Notes: generated from the sequence alone by a model not told the origin. A stretch of 64,000 nucleotides of DNA from Clostridiales bacterium (GCA_027318915.1 DAHVOH010000007.1:3022-67021); one strand, 5' to 3'. Numbered from the stretch's first letter, positions 36,662 through 47,072 are shown. Program-made: numbers and translations.

Positions 36662-38260
36662 GTGGATTGGGACGAAGCGGGACAGCTGCAGATTCTGGCG
36701 AGACGGCTTCGCCAGCACCTGGACGCCCTTCTGGCGTCTCTGGCGCATCGGCCGCAGACCGACGGCTACGTGGGCGACGTCGCCGTCGCCGAGCAGCGTC
36801 TGGCCGGCAGCCTCGGAGCGAGTCCCGACGTCATCCTGCGCCGCCTGCGCGTTCCCTCGCTCCGTGGCCGCCGCGTCCTGCTGGCCAGCATCGAGGGGCT
36901 GGTCAGCGACCAACTGCTGGCCGGTTCCGTGATCGCTCCGGTGCTGGACAGCACCGTCGACCCGGCAGACTGGGACGAGAGCGTGCTGCGGGTGGCGGAA
37001 GTGCGGCCGGGCCGCTCGTGGACGGCCATCCTTCTGGCGCTGGCCCGCGGTGACGCGGCCCTGTTTGTGGATGATCTCCCCCATTGCTGGCTGGTCAGCG
37101 TGGCCAAGCTGCATCAGCGGGACATCGGACGTCCCCAGACGGAGATCACCGTCCGCGGTCCGGAAGATGCGTTCAACGAGCTGCTGGGAACGCAGATGGC
37201 CCTCTTGCGCCAGCGCATCGCCGACCCGGCGCTTCGCTTTATCGTGATGTCGGTGGGTCACCTCCAGCACACCCAAGTGGCCGTGGTCTATCTGGACGGT
37301 CTCACCAACCCCGCCTGGACCGAGACGGCCGTCGACCGGCTTAGGGCGCTCGACATCGACGGCCGCATCAACGCCACCCTGGTGGCCGGGCTGATCCGCG
37401 ACGCGCCCCGTTCCATCTTTCCCACCATGCGCGCCAGTGAACGCGTCGACATGGCGGTGTGGTGGCTCTTGTCCGGAAAGGTTCTGATTCTGGTGGACGG
37501 CGACCCGTTTGTCCTGGCGGCGCCGGCTCCCATGGCCGACTTCTACCGCACGGCCGCCGACTACAGCTCGTCCTGGGTCGACGCCAGCTTCTCGCGCTGC
37601 ATTCGCTTTGGCGGGTGGGCGATGGGCGTCTACCTCCCCGCGCTGTACATTGCGCTGACGGAGGTGAATCCCGGTTTGGTGCCCCCCGCGCTGCTGGTCG
37701 TCATTATCGGCAACCATCTGGGCCTGCCCTTTCCGCCCATCACCGAAGCTCTCATCATGGTCGTCATCATCGAGATTCTGCGGGAGGCGGCGCTCCGGCT
37801 GCCCAAAAACCTCGGCACCACCATCGGCACGGTGGGTGCCATCGTCGTGGGCACCGCCGTGGTGAAGGCCGGCATCGTCAGCCCCCAGGTCATCGTCGTG
37901 ATGACATTGACCGCGCTGGCGTTTTTCAGCACCCCGGTCTACGAATTGTCCAGCGCGTGGAGGATCGTGGGCTTTCTGATGATGATGGCGGCGGCCATCT
38001 TCGGCTTGTTCGGCATTCTGCTGGTCACGGTCCTGCTGGTGGGCGAACTGATCAGCATGCAGTCGTTCGGCGTCCCGTATCTGGAGCCCCTGGCCCCCAT
38101 CCAGGCACGCGACCTGATGGACACCGTCATCCGGATGCCCTGGACCAATTGGGTTTGGCGACTCACCACCGCCAAACCGCTCATTCCCCGGTTTCGAACG
38201 CCGCGCCGCCCCGCCGGCGACGGGACCTCGGCGGACGGCGCGCGGGACACTCGGCCATGA
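36662..38260 (+). CDS. Spore germination receptor subunit GerA (second copy)
   Basis: 532 residues from a GTG at 36662 with AAGGTGGGG upstream; a GTG at 36635 is in frame but lacks a site. The soluble N-terminal domain carries VRGPEDAFNELLGTQMALLR; the membrane part has EILREAALRLPKNLGTTIGT and GAIVVGTAVVKAGIVSPQ, the GerA hallmark. It is a clear paralogue of the GerA at 11770-13452. The stop overlaps the gerC start (ATGA at 38257). It is the first gene of a second gerA-gerC-gerB receptor operon, giving this strain at least two receptors with probably different germinants. Confidence 0.92.
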   Translation: MDWDEAGQLQILARRLRQHLDALLASLAHRPQTDGYVGDVAVAEQRLAGSLGASPDVILRRLRVPSLRGRRVLLASIEGLVSDQLLAGSVIAPVLDSTVDPADWDESVLRVAEVRPGRSWTAILLALARGDAALFVDDLPHCWLVSVAKLHQRDIGRPQTEITVRGPEDAFNELLGTQMALLRQRIADPALRFIVMSVGHLQHTQVAVVYLDGLTNPAWTETAVDRLRALDIDGRINATLVAGLIRDAPRSIFPTMRASERVDMAVWWLLSGKVLILVDGDPFVLAAPAPMADFYRTAADYSSSWVDASFSRCIRFGGWAMGVYLPALYIALTEVNPGLVPPALLVVIIGNHLGLPFPPITEALIMVVIIEILREAALRLPKNLGTTIGTVGAIVVGTAVVKAGIVSPQVIVVMTLTALAFFSTPVYELSSAWRIVGFLMMMAAAIFGLFGILLVTVLLVGELISMQSFGVPYLEPLAPIQARDLMDTVIRMPWTNWVWRLTTAKPLIPRFRTPRRPAGDGTSADGARDTRP

Positions 38261-39366
38261 GGCGCCGTCGCGCCGTCTGGCGCACCCTCCTCCTAGCGCC
38301 CGTGCTGGCCATGCTCTTGAGCGGCTGCTGGAACAGCATCTCCATTGCCGACCGGGCTCCCGTCGTCGGCTTGGCGGTCTCGCCCGCCGGGGGCAGCCTG
38401 TATGATTGGACCTTTCTCATCCCGAATCCGTCCATCACGGAGTCGAGCTTGGCCAATCTGCAGGTCAAAGACATGTACTACCCGATTCGGGTCGAGGCCG
38501 CATCGTTTCCCGAGGCGCTGACCCGCGCGCAGATGAACCTGGCCCGCCGCCTGCTGCTGGACCAGCTGGAAGTGGTCGCCTGGTCGCCGACCATGTCCAT
38601 CGGGGCCGTGCATACCCTTATCGCCGCCCTCAACGAAAACGGAGCGGTCAACAAGACCTATTGGGCGGTGGTGACGCCCAAGCCGGGGAGTCTGTTGAAC
38701 ATGACCGGCGAGTCGGTCAGCGAGCCCGTGCCGGGATTCTTCCTGGCGGACCTCTTTGACTGCCGCACCTGCCAGCCGATGGCCCTCGGCGTGCGGGGCT
38801 GGCAGGCCTGGACCTACGCGGTCACGCCCGGCATGTCGCTCACCATCCCCTACGCCGACAGCCGGGGCGTTGTACAGCAGGCGGCGGTCTACGCACGCAC
38901 GGGCCGGCCGCATGTGCTGTCGCCCGCCGCCACGCTGGGCTACGCGTACCTCACGGACCACGTGATGGCCGAAGCCATCCCCGTCACGCTGCCGGCCGGC
39001 CGCGCGGTGCTGACCACCACCAGCTTGACCCGTCGGACGCACGTGTCGGAACGGGACGGCCACCTGGCGGTGGCGGAAACTCTGCTGGTGTCGGCACGCC
39101 TCCTGCAGCTGCCGCCCGATCTGGCTTTCACGCGGCAGGTCCAGTCGAGCATCACGGATCGGGTGGCGGCCCGAATCGCCGCACTCACCCTGCACGCGGT
39201 TCATGTCGCGGCACGCGATCACACCGATCCGTTCGGCTTCAGCCGGAGGCTCTACTGGCAGCGCGCAACCTGGCCCACAGCCACGCACGGCGCCGCCCGG
39301 ATACCCCTCGGTCCCGTCACCGTCACGGTGCACGTTCGTCTGACCAATGAAGGTGTTATGAGCTAG
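38257..39366 (+). CDS. Spore germination lipoprotein GerC (second copy)
   Basis: 369 residues from the ATG at 38257, overlapping the gerA stop as ATGA. Signal peptide LLLAPVLAMLLSGC puts the lipid Cys at 24, followed by WN. As in the other copy, a two-cysteine FDCRTCQP segment near 165 and a DPFGFSRRLYWQ end are present. It anchors to the outer face of the spore inner membrane and works with GerA and GerB. Full length. Its gerB partner starts 268 bp later rather than overlapping, unlike the first operon. Confidence 0.9.
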   Translation: MRRRRAVWRTLLLAPVLAMLLSGCWNSISIADRAPVVGLAVSPAGGSLYDWTFLIPNPSITESSLANLQVKDMYYPIRVEAASFPEALTRAQMNLARRLLLDQLEVVAWSPTMSIGAVHTLIAALNENGAVNKTYWAVVTPKPGSLLNMTGESVSEPVPGFFLADLFDCRTCQPMALGVRGWQAWTYAVTPGMSLTIPYADSRGVVQQAAVYARTGRPHVLSPAATLGYAYLTDHVMAEAIPVTLPAGRAVLTTTSLTRRTHVSERDGHLAVAETLLVSARLLQLPPDLAFTRQVQSSITDRVAARIAALTLHAVHVAARDHTDPFGFSRRLYWQRATWPTATHGAARIPLGPVTVTVHVRLTNEGVMS

Positions 39367-39634
39367 ACGGCGGCGCTCGCAGCACGCCGCCGCCACGCCG
39401 GCGTGCGGAGGTGGCTCCCGGTCGGGTTTCGGCGGCTGCGAGGGCGGGCGTGTTCGGGAGCTCGGACCCATGCTCCCACCCGGAGCGGCGTGGTCTGACC
39501 CAGGTTGGTCCCACGCACGAAATGACGAAGGGGCGGGCCGAAGCGGGCATCAGTCAACCCCACCGCGATTCGTGGACGACCGATGTGGGCTTCGTCGTTG
39601 TCCGCGCACACGGTCAGGGAGGAATGGCAGAGCG

Positions 39635-40735
39635 ATGGACGATCCACCGGTGGTTACGCCGGGACAGCTGGTCAGCGTCATCGTCGTGGTGGCGTTGGCG
39701 GGTGGGGTGTATGTCTGGCCATCCTGGCTGGTGCGCATGGCCGGCCCCGGCACGCTCTGGGGACTCGCCGCGTCCATCGGGGTAGCCTTCGCGGCCACAG
39801 GCCTCCGCCTCGCCTGGGGACACATGGTTCCGGCCCCGGACTACGCCTCCCGCCTGGTGGCCACCTGGGGCCCGCTGCTGACGTGGCCACTGTTTGCTCT
39901 GAGCCGGCTGACCGGCCTCCTGTTGGACGGCACCTTGCTCGCGCTGTACGGCAACATGCTGCGGGCCGAATTCTACCCCCTGACCCCCACCATCGTCCTC
40001 ATCAGCCTGATCGTGGGGGCGGCCGTCTGGATCGGCGGCAAGTCCGTGACGGACGTGGCCCGCAACGTCCAGTTCTGGTCGCTGTTTTTGGGCGTCTCGG
40101 TCGTCGCGCTGCTGGCCCTCGCCCTCCCGCTCGGCCACGACTGGCTCGCGCTGACCCCCTCCTTGTCGACGCCCGGGACGTCTATTCTCCACGGCGTCTC
40201 GCTCACCGGCTATCTGTGGGTCCAGGGCGAAACGCTGATGACCTTCGGGGGCGCGATGAAGGGGGGCATGCGCCAGAGCGGCCCCGCCGCCCTGGCGGCG
40301 GTCGCGCTCGGCGGGGCGCTGTTGGTGGTCCTGTTTGTCACGGTCATCGCGGTGCTGGGTCCGGATGCCGTCTCGCGCCTCTTCTGGCCCATCGTCTACA
40401 CGTTTTCTGTGATTGTGGTCCGCCTCTCGGTGGTCACCCACCTGGGCCTCTTCATTCTCTTTCTCTGGACGGTGGGCATGGTCATGTACCTGGTCGTGAG
40501 GAGTTATGCGGCCACCGCGAACACCGTCCGTCTCCTGCTCTGGGCACCGTCGCGGCGGCGGTGGCTGTTGGGCGCTTATGCGGTCATGGTCGTGGGGGTC
40601 GCCATGGCCCTGCAAAGCACGCTCACCGCCAGCACCCTGTTGGAAACCGTCCTGAGTCCCGCGTCGCTCTACGGCAGTCTCGCCCTCCTCGTCGTATCCA
40701 CCGCCTGGGCGCGGCTTCGACGCGACCGCCCCTAG
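39635..40735 (+). CDS. Spore germination permease subunit GerB (second copy)
   Basis: 366 residues from the ATG at 39635 after AGGGAGGAA; the upstream extension in frame to 39470 is charged and lacks hydrophobic character. Ten membrane helices of the germination permease family are seen, starting VTPGQLVSVIVVVALAGGVY, with VARNVQFWSLFLG and GLFILFLWTVGMVMYL as in the paralogue at 9544-10650. A 268 bp spacer without a convincing gene separates it from gerC, so it may have a second promoter. Confidence 0.9.
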   Translation: MDDPPVVTPGQLVSVIVVVALAGGVYVWPSWLVRMAGPGTLWGLAASIGVAFAATGLRLAWGHMVPAPDYASRLVATWGPLLTWPLFALSRLTGLLLDGTLLALYGNMLRAEFYPLTPTIVLISLIVGAAVWIGGKSVTDVARNVQFWSLFLGVSVVALLALALPLGHDWLALTPSLSTPGTSILHGVSLTGYLWVQGETLMTFGGAMKGGMRQSGPAALAAVALGGALLVVLFVTVIAVLGPDAVSRLFWPIVYTFSVIVVRLSVVTHLGLFILFLWTVGMVMYLVVRSYAATANTVRLLLWAPSRRRWLLGAYAVMVVGVAMALQSTLTASTLLETVLSPASLYGSLALLVVSTAWARLRRDRP

Positions 40736-41368
40736 CGATCGGCCGGGGGAGTACATCCGGCGTCCCGCGCTTCGGCCCATCGTCTCGGAGCCCGCCGGGG
40801 GTCGCCGCGGACGAAAAGATCCGGATCGACCATCGCCCGTCGGGGTACGAGAGAGCGAGCGACGTCGGCGGGCGTCGAGTGGGGGACGCGATCGTCGCCC
40901 ACCTCCGCATCCCTCCGCCCGACGGATGGACGCTGACGGAACTTTCGGTACGGGGGGAGACTCCGACCGGGCCCCGGCTCGCCAGCGACGAATCACCCAC
41001 GACGGACCCGAGCCCCACGCAGCCCCGTCGGCGGCGTGCCCAGCGGCCACTCCCTCCTTCCTCCGTGCCGGCGCGGGCATCATGGAGCCATGTTCCAACC
41101 CTCCCCCGCCGCACGCCACCGGATTGGCGACCGTTCCTGTAGACGGACCGGAGTTTCCGGCGGCGACCACGGTCTTGCCGCCTTGCAGCCGAAAGGGCAC
41201 AGCCCTCAAAGCTGTGCCCTTTCGCGACGCTTCCCCCGCATGGCGCGTTGGGCCGACGCCCCGACGCCGTTCCGGGACAGCCCGGGGCCGCCCTGCGGTA
41301 GGCCACCGGAGGGGCCGACGGCGTACGCCCCCGCCGCCCCCGGTGCCGGTCTCACGCTCGAACGGACG
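40736..41368. other. 0.63 kb convergent gap with a strong hairpin
   Basis: Lies between the ends of gerB and the acyl-CoA synthetase gene. Apart from the hairpin at 41190-41224, only shadow frames are seen. Confidence 0.45.
41190..41224. terminator. Perfect 14-bp hairpin
   Basis: CGAAAGGGCACAGC (41190-41203) pairs perfectly with GCTGTGCCCTTTCG (41211-41224) around a 7-base loop. It sits between convergent genes, 145 bp beyond the synthetase stop and 455 bp beyond the gerB stop, so it could be a bidirectional terminator. The A/T flanks of the stem provide a short T-run on both strands. Confidence 0.6.
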
Positions 41369-43540
41369 CTACGGTGACCCCGCGGCAATGACCAGCGCAT
41401 CGACCACAATCGCTTCGCCGGATCCATGCCGTACCATCACCGGATTCAGATCCACCGCGGCGACCGGCCCCGCCCACTCCGCTGCGAGACGCGACAAGTC
41501 TTCAATCACTTGGGCGAGTCCCTCGACGGGCGTCGGCGGAACGAGACCGCGGTATCCGTCCAGCAGCGGTCCGAGCGCGGTCGCCCGAATCATGCGCACC
41601 GCCTGCGCCCTGTCCACGGGTGCCAACTCGATGGCGCGCTGACCCAGAAGCTCGACCAATACGCCTCCCCAACCCACCGTGACTGTGGCGCCCAGCGCCG
41701 CCTCGGTCTTGAATCCCACCATGGCCTCGATCGCGTTCTCAATCAGCGGCTGGAGCTCATAACCCTCAATGGCGACGTCCGGCCGCGCCCGGGCGACGCG
41801 ATCCCGGATGGTGCCCAGAGCGCGGATGAGGGCGTCGTCCCCGACCACGCCCGTGATAACCCCGCCCACGTCGGAGCGGTGGGGCACCTGAGCGGACACC
41901 ACCTTCACCACCATCGGGTACCCGATGTGAGCGGCCGCCGCCACCGCCTCCGCGGGGTTCTGCACAATCGCGCGAGAGACCAGCGGGATTCGGTAGGCGG
42001 ACAGGAGCCGGGCGGCCTCCCCCGGCGCCAGCGGACCCGTGCGGCCACAGCCGATCCGCTGGCTGCCCAGACCTTCACGGTCCCGTATCCTCGTCGGTTG
42101 GGCCTGCCGGGGCCTCCCGCTGCAGGCACTCGCCGTCCCCGCCACGGCCAGGTTGGCCAACGCCGCGATCGCCTCGCGAATCCCGCGCACCATGGGCACG
42201 GACGAGCCCTGCAGGACCTGCTCCAAGCGCGGGTGGATGTCGGTCGACGTGGTGGACGCGACCACGACCGGTTTGGACGCTCCCGCGACCGCCCTTCGCA
42301 CCAGCGACAGATACTTGACGTAGTCGTGCGCGTCGTGGATGGGCAGACTGTGCTGCGCATCCTGAATGATGAGCACCGCGTCCACGCCGGGATCCTCCAG
42401 CACCAATCGCACGGCGCGCTCCTGATCTTCGTCCCCCCGCCCGACGCTGGCACCCAAATCAATCGGGTTGTCCGCACGGGAGCCGGGCAGGACGGCACTC
42501 AGCGCGGCGCGCGTCGTCTCCGTAAAGATGGCCAGCGGCACCCCCATATCGGCCGCGACGTCGCAGGCCACCGCGCCCTCGCCGCCCGAGATGGCAACCA
42601 CCCCGAGCCGGGCGCCGCGCGGAAGAGAAAGGCCGGGCGTGGCCAGGCAGGTCAACGTGGCCGCCAACTCGTCGTAGTCCTTGACCTGGGGGATGTGCGC
42701 GCGGCGAAAGAATGCCTCGTACGCGTCGCCGGTGCTGATGAGGGCACCGGTGTGAGCCTGCGCGGCCGCCAGTCCGGACGGGCTCCGCCCGACTTTCAGC
42801 ACCACAAGGTGTTTGCCGGCCTCCAAAAACAGCCGGGCGCCGGCGGCAAATTCGTCCCCGTCGCGAATCGACTCCAGCACGAGGCCCGCCACCGTCGTCT
42901 CCGGATCGCGCGCCAGCCACCGGAGATAGTCGGGCGCACCCAGCCCAAACTCGTTGCCGCTGGTGATCACCCGCGAGAATGCCAGCCCGGGCGTGTTGAC
43001 CAGCGCGATGGCGCCTGAGCCCGACTGCGCCACCAGCGCCATCCGGCCGACCGGCAGGGGTTCTCGAAAACGCGCCGTGTACAGCGCAATCGAATCGGCG
43101 ACGTTGATCACGCCCATGTTGTTGGGACCGCAGACCGCCACCGACACGGTCTCCATGGCGTCTTTCAGGCGGCGCTCGTCATCGGCGTCAAAGCCGGCCG
43201 CCACCAGGATCGCCGCACGGCACCCCACCGCATCCAATTCCACCAGCACGTCGGCGGCGGCCGCCGCCGGCAGGCACACCACGGCGACGTCGATGCCGGG
43301 CGGGAGATCCCGGACCCGAGGGACCGTCGGAAAGCCGCCGATGACGCGGGCGGTGGGATGCACGACGTGGACCGGTCCCGGAAACGGCCATCGCTCAAAG
43401 TTGGCCAGCACTTGATTGCCCAGGGTCCGCCGCTGGCTCGACGCCCCTATCACCACCACGCTCCGCGGGCGCAGCAGGGCCTCAATCCGCTCCACCCGGT
43501 CGTCCCCCATCGCCTGTCGAGCGATAGCAACCGCCTCCAT
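41369..43540 (-). CDS. ADP-forming acyl-CoA synthetase (fused alpha/beta)
   Basis: 723 residues from the ATG at 43540; an in-frame GTG at 43621 adds 27 residues and cannot be excluded, because neither has a clear ribosome site. Order of domains: CoA-binding (LLRPRSVVVIGASSQRRTLG), ligase-CoA with the phosphohistidine motif AQAHTGAL, then an ATP-grasp domain (YPMVVKVVSAQVPHRSDVGG). The family makes ATP or GTP from acyl-CoA, or activates acids, with NDP release. The alpha and beta parts are fused as in AcdAB-type bacterial proteins. The acid substrate is unknown. It stands alone on the minus strand. Confidence 0.88.
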   Translation of the reverse strand: MEAVAIARQAMGDDRVERIEALLRPRSVVVIGASSQRRTLGNQVLANFERWPFPGPVHVVHPTARVIGGFPTVPRVRDLPPGIDVAVVCLPAAAAADVLVELDAVGCRAAILVAAGFDADDERRLKDAMETVSVAVCGPNNMGVINVADSIALYTARFREPLPVGRMALVAQSGSGAIALVNTPGLAFSRVITSGNEFGLGAPDYLRWLARDPETTVAGLVLESIRDGDEFAAGARLFLEAGKHLVVLKVGRSPSGLAAAQAHTGALISTGDAYEAFFRRAHIPQVKDYDELAATLTCLATPGLSLPRGARLGVVAISGGEGAVACDVAADMGVPLAIFTETTRAALSAVLPGSRADNPIDLGASVGRGDEDQERAVRLVLEDPGVDAVLIIQDAQHSLPIHDAHDYVKYLSLVRRAVAGASKPVVVASTTSTDIHPRLEQVLQGSSVPMVRGIREAIAALANLAVAGTASACSGRPRQAQPTRIRDREGLGSQRIGCGRTGPLAPGEAARLLSAYRIPLVSRAIVQNPAEAVAAAAHIGYPMVVKVVSAQVPHRSDVGGVITGVVGDDALIRALGTIRDRVARARPDVAIEGYELQPLIENAIEAMVGFKTEAALGATVTVGWGGVLVELLGQRAIELAPVDRAQAVRMIRATALGPLLDGYRGLVPPTPVEGLAQVIEDLSRLAAEWAGPVAAVDLNPVMVRHGSGEAIVVDALVIAAGSP

Positions 43541-43982
43541 CGAAAGGTCACGCTCCGTCGGACGGTCGAGGAACCGACGCGGGTCACCGCGCCGAGCAAC
43601 CACCCGCGCGGGCGCCGACACGCCGTCATGCGCACCCGAGCCGGCCTCGGCGCGGCATTCTCACAGCGGAGCTGCTCACCCATTCCATACCGTCCCCCGG
43701 TCCTCCTGCCGCCTCGCTACGCGGCAGTCGCCCCACCAACGAAAGGTCACGGCCTGAATTCGTTTCCGCCCCGATCGGTCGGCGTCGCCGCCACCCCCGA
43801 GGGGCCGTGGACAACCCGGGCTCCGGTGCCAGCGACTCCATGGATGGTCCGGCCGCATCCCTTGGACGGTCGTTGTCGTATCGGCATCTCGACCCGTCTC
43901 TGAAGCGCTCCCGGATCCGACAAAGCGCCGCGGGGAAGCCCGCAGCGCCCGACGCCAAGACGGCCGCGAGAAACAGACAGGG

Positions 43983-44366
43983 TTAGGGCCGGGCGATGGT
44001 GACCAACTTGATGAGCCCCCACGCGACCAGCGCGTAGACGGCCATGGCGACCAGCGTGAACAGCTCAAACTGCGAGGCCGCATAATGCACGCTGTAGCTG
44101 AAGATGCCGTCGAACGGGGCCACAAAGGGCCACGTGATGCCATAGACGGCCCGCACGAAGCCGTTGGCCGGGTCTGCCGCCAGCAGGGCCAGGCCGAAGC
44201 GAAACGCCAGCAACACCAAGAGGATGCCTTCGAGATACCGAATGACCCGAACCCCGATGTTCGCGTTGGTTGGTGTGGCCGGCGGCACCGAGACGGGTGC
44301 CTCGGCCCCGGACACTGAGTTGGTCGTCGCGGGTGCGGTCGGTTGAGCCGGTGTTGGATTCGACAT
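43983..44366 (-). CDS. YggT-like membrane protein
   Basis: 127 residues after AGGAAGGA. A Pro/Thr-rich N-terminal 37 residues precede two membrane regions: RVIRYLEGILLVLLAFRFGL (39-58) and FELFTLVAMAVYALVAWGLI (about 100-120), with a VYGITWPFVAPFDGIF loop between them, as in YGGT-family proteins. Those proteins are linked to membrane assembly or osmotic shock, and the exact role is unclear. A good sigma-A-type promoter with a perfect -35 lies upstream at 44434-44462. No partner genes adjoin it. Confidence 0.75.
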   Translation of the reverse strand: MSNPTPAQPTAPATTNSVSGAEAPVSVPPATPTNANIGVRVIRYLEGILLVLLAFRFGLALLAADPANGFVRAVYGITWPFVAPFDGIFSYSVHYAASQFELFTLVAMAVYALVAWGLIKLVTIARP

Positions 44367-44433
44367 GCTGCACGATCCTTCCTAAATCCTCTGAGCGATC
44401 CCTATGGGTGCTAGTTATATGAGAACTACCGTA

Positions 44434-44462
44434 AACATATTATATTATGGTCTTTCTGTCAA
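44434..44462 (-). promoter_or_regulatory. Sigma-A-like promoter for YggT-like gene
   Basis: On the minus strand, TTGACA (44462-44457), a 17-base spacer and TATGTT (44439-44434). It lies in the only clearly A/T-rich patch of the window, about 70 bp upstream of the gene. The downstream TAGTT/AACTA inverted pair could bind a regulator. Confidence 0.6.
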
Positions 44463-45074
44463 GTCGGACTCATCCGGCCGCCTGTATGGGCCGGCCGCCA
44501 CGTGGCGTTTTCCAAGCCCGAGCTGCTGCCCTGAGGAACCCTATGGCCGGCCCTCAACCTCACGGGACCACCCATGTCGCCGGACGGTCCCCTCACGCCG
44601 CCGCGGAGGAGGGAGATCCGGGCCGCCGCTCCGTTCTGTTCCTAAAGCCCCCTCTCTCTTCTTCTCCCGCGGCGTTCGTTTCCCGGTCGTCCATCGAGCG
44701 CGGACGTGAATGCCCGCCGCCAATTGTCGTCGCGTCACGTCCGGTGGCGCGGGAACGGTCCCGCGCTCGGCCCCGGCTTGGACAACGCCGCGGCTGCACG
44801 GAAAGCTCGGCACCGACCCTGTTGCCGCGCGGCGGTGAGTCCATCGGGACCCGCCGGATGATCCCTCGGTCCAGCCAACACGCCCCCATGGTCCCACAGC
44901 ATTGCGACCGTCAGCCCTGTCCAACTGAGCTGCACCACCCCGGACTGGCACTATACCGACGGTAGTCTCTGGTCCGGGCCCGGACCCGGGTCTTCGGAAA
45001 ACTCGGGCCGTCAAGAGTGTTCGCAAGGTCACAGCCGAAGTTCCGGACTCAAATCCCTGGAAAGCCGGTGCAGC
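44463..45074. other. 0.6 kb without a recognisable gene
   Basis: Lies between the YggT-like promoter and the SQR fragment. Only shadow frames are present, with no hairpin or domain of note. Confidence 0.4.
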
Positions 45075-45365
45075 ATGGCCCCTCGCATCGTGATTCTCGG
45101 AGGCGGCACCGGAGGGACGCTCGCCGCCAACCGACTTCGACGGATCTATTCTCCCAAAGCGGCCGACATCACCATGGTGGACCGAGACGACCGGCACATC
45201 TACCAACCCGGACAGGTCTCGGTCGCCTTCGGCATCACGCGACCGAGCGACATCGTGCGTTCCCGTCGGCGACAGCTTCGTGCCGGCATCCGATTCATGG
45301 ATGTCGGGATCGAGGGCGTGGACGTGCCGTCGAACCAGGTGCACCTAACCCAAATGTTTCAGTAG
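45075..45365 (+). pseudogene. SQR N-terminal fragment, cut at IS1380
   Basis: The frame gives 96 residues. It starts with the FAD-binding ILGGGTGGTLAANRLRR and continues with MVDRDDRHIYQPGQVSVAFG, a clear sulfide:quinone oxidoreductase N-terminus (the family is about 400 residues). Homology stops at NQVHL, precisely where the IS1380 left end begins (45349). Sequence beyond the far IS end does not resume SQR, so the gene was probably truncated before or by later deletion. A remnant of sulfide oxidation capacity, now without NAD/quinone domains. Confidence 0.8.
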
Positions 45366-47072
45366 CGATGGAAGGGGAAACCGAGACGGTTCTCAGAAGA
45401 GCGGAGACGTTGCGGGCGAGGGCCCATGCGTGCGCAGAAGGCCGCGCGTGAGACCCGCCAGAGCGGAATAGTGGAGCGTCCCCGGACAGGGCGCGTGAGG
45501 AACCCACGGGTCCCGGAGCCGGGATCCGCCAACCGCAACGAATCAGCGGGTCGATGCGCCGGGGGCCGTCGGGGATCACGGGCCGCGGGGGAGGGCGGCG
45601 CACCACGTCACCGCGGTCAGCAGCGAGGTACTCCACGGCCACGCGCCCCCACCCAGACCACGACCCGACGCCCCGCCTGGATAAGCGGCCCGGTGACAGG
45701 GAGCAGCGCGTCGCGCAGCCGGGCCGGGGTCGCGCAGCGGAGCGTCCCCGCCCGCCCGAGCCCGCGGAACACGCCCCAGAGGTCCTCCGCGGTCCGCACG
45801 CCGGTGACCCCGGCCGGGTTGGCGGCCAAGGCCGCCGACGGGAGAGGGACCCACCCCGTGTCCTTCAGGGCGCGGATGCCTGGTTCACAGCGGCCGCGAC
45901 CCGGTAAAGTGCTTCCAGAAAGGCGATGTCCGGGTCCGCGAGATGGGTGAGGCCGAGCGGATAGCGGTAGCCGTGCACATCCGTGAAGGTTAGCTGGGCG
46001 CCCGGATGCGGGATCTCGCGGCGGACCCGCAAACGGCTGCCGCCGGGAAGGCCGTGAAGCCTTTCCGGCCCATCCGTCCAGGTCCCCGTACGGCGTGACT
46101 TCCGCGACCTCGCCGACCTCCCGCTCCGCCGTCCCCTCCGCCGTGAGGGCGGGGACCCAGCGCCACCGGCGACGGCCGATGACCGTGGCCGCCCGTTCCT
46201 CCGTCAACGGATGTCTGACGAGGAACCGAACACCCCGCGCGTCACAGGCTTCCAGAAAGGCGGGGAACACCCCGCCCTATCGGTCCGCCCGAGGACCGGC
46301 GGGGCCGCCGGATCGACCGGGCGTGGGGCCAGGGTCGCGTCCAGCAGCTGGATAGGGTCGACCGCCGGGCCCGACCCGGCATGCCCCGAGCGGAGCTGGA
46401 TGGCCAGCGGCTCCCCCGTGGCGTCCCAGGGCGCCAGGAGCGGGTAAAACCCGAAGCCGTGCTGGTAGGGCGGCCGCGCCTCCTCCGTGTCGGAATGCGC
46501 GGTCACCCACGTGCCATCGATGTCGAGGACAGAGAACTGCGGGTCCCGGCCCGCCGCCCACACCTGGCGCCGGCAGGAATGCCGGTAGCGGCATCCCTGC
46601 CGGCGCGGGCCACCGCGATGCGAGTCAGGGTCTCCTCGGTCAGCGCCGTCACGGTGCGCCACACCATGGGCGCCGAGGCGACCCGTCCCAAGACATCGGG
46701 TTGATGCCGCAGGACCGCGATATCGCTCAGCGTGGCGGCCCCATCGGCGCTGGCGACAGCCAGGTGAGTCAGCACCTGGCCGCGGTCATGACCCCGGTGC
46801 CGCTGTTTCAGGGGCGCCAACGCCGCGGAAAACCCTCGGGTCAACCCGCTGCGGTCGGCCAGATCGCCCAACACCCAGGCTCCCACAGGCGCCACCATCC
46901 GGTCGGTGCCCGCCCGGATCGGCCCGCGCGGAAATGCTGGGGGATGATGCCCCGACGCAATGCCCTCCTGGGTGACGGAAAAGGTGTGTGTCCAACCCCA
47001 TGATCCCTCACCAGAAGGGCCTTTGCGACGCTACAGGCGCACGTGCACTCCCTCGTTATTGTAAGAACTGGG
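45349..47072 (-). mobile_element. IS1380-family element with ends and target duplication
   Basis: The left end CCCAAATGTTTCAGTAGCG (45349-45367) and right end CGTTATTGTAAGAACTGGG (47054-47072) are imperfect inverted repeats with 13 of 19 positions matching. Both are flanked by CTAA (45345-45348 and 47073-47076), a 4-bp target duplication as expected of IS1380. The 1,724 bp length fits the family. Inside is a frameshifted transposase on the minus strand, so the element is inactive. Confidence 0.8.
45620..46960 (-). pseudogene. IS1380 transposase, multiple frameshifts
   Basis: Consecutive family segments appear in changing frames: LGDLADRSGLTRGFSAALAP (46870 region), FSVLDIDGTWVTAHSDTEEA and YQHGFGFYPLLAPWD (46530-46440), FPAFLEACDARGVRFLVR (46265), LRVRREIPHPGAQLTFTDVH (46040) and GRGRCEPGIRALKDTG (45900) to the C-terminal LLPVTGPLIQAGRRV. 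At least four frameshifts break what would be about 450 residues. It is a DDE transposase by family. Confidence 0.82.

Noticed and set aside
41426..43018. 530-codon frame opposite the acyl-CoA synthetase
   Set aside because: Shadow of a well-supported gene on the other strand.
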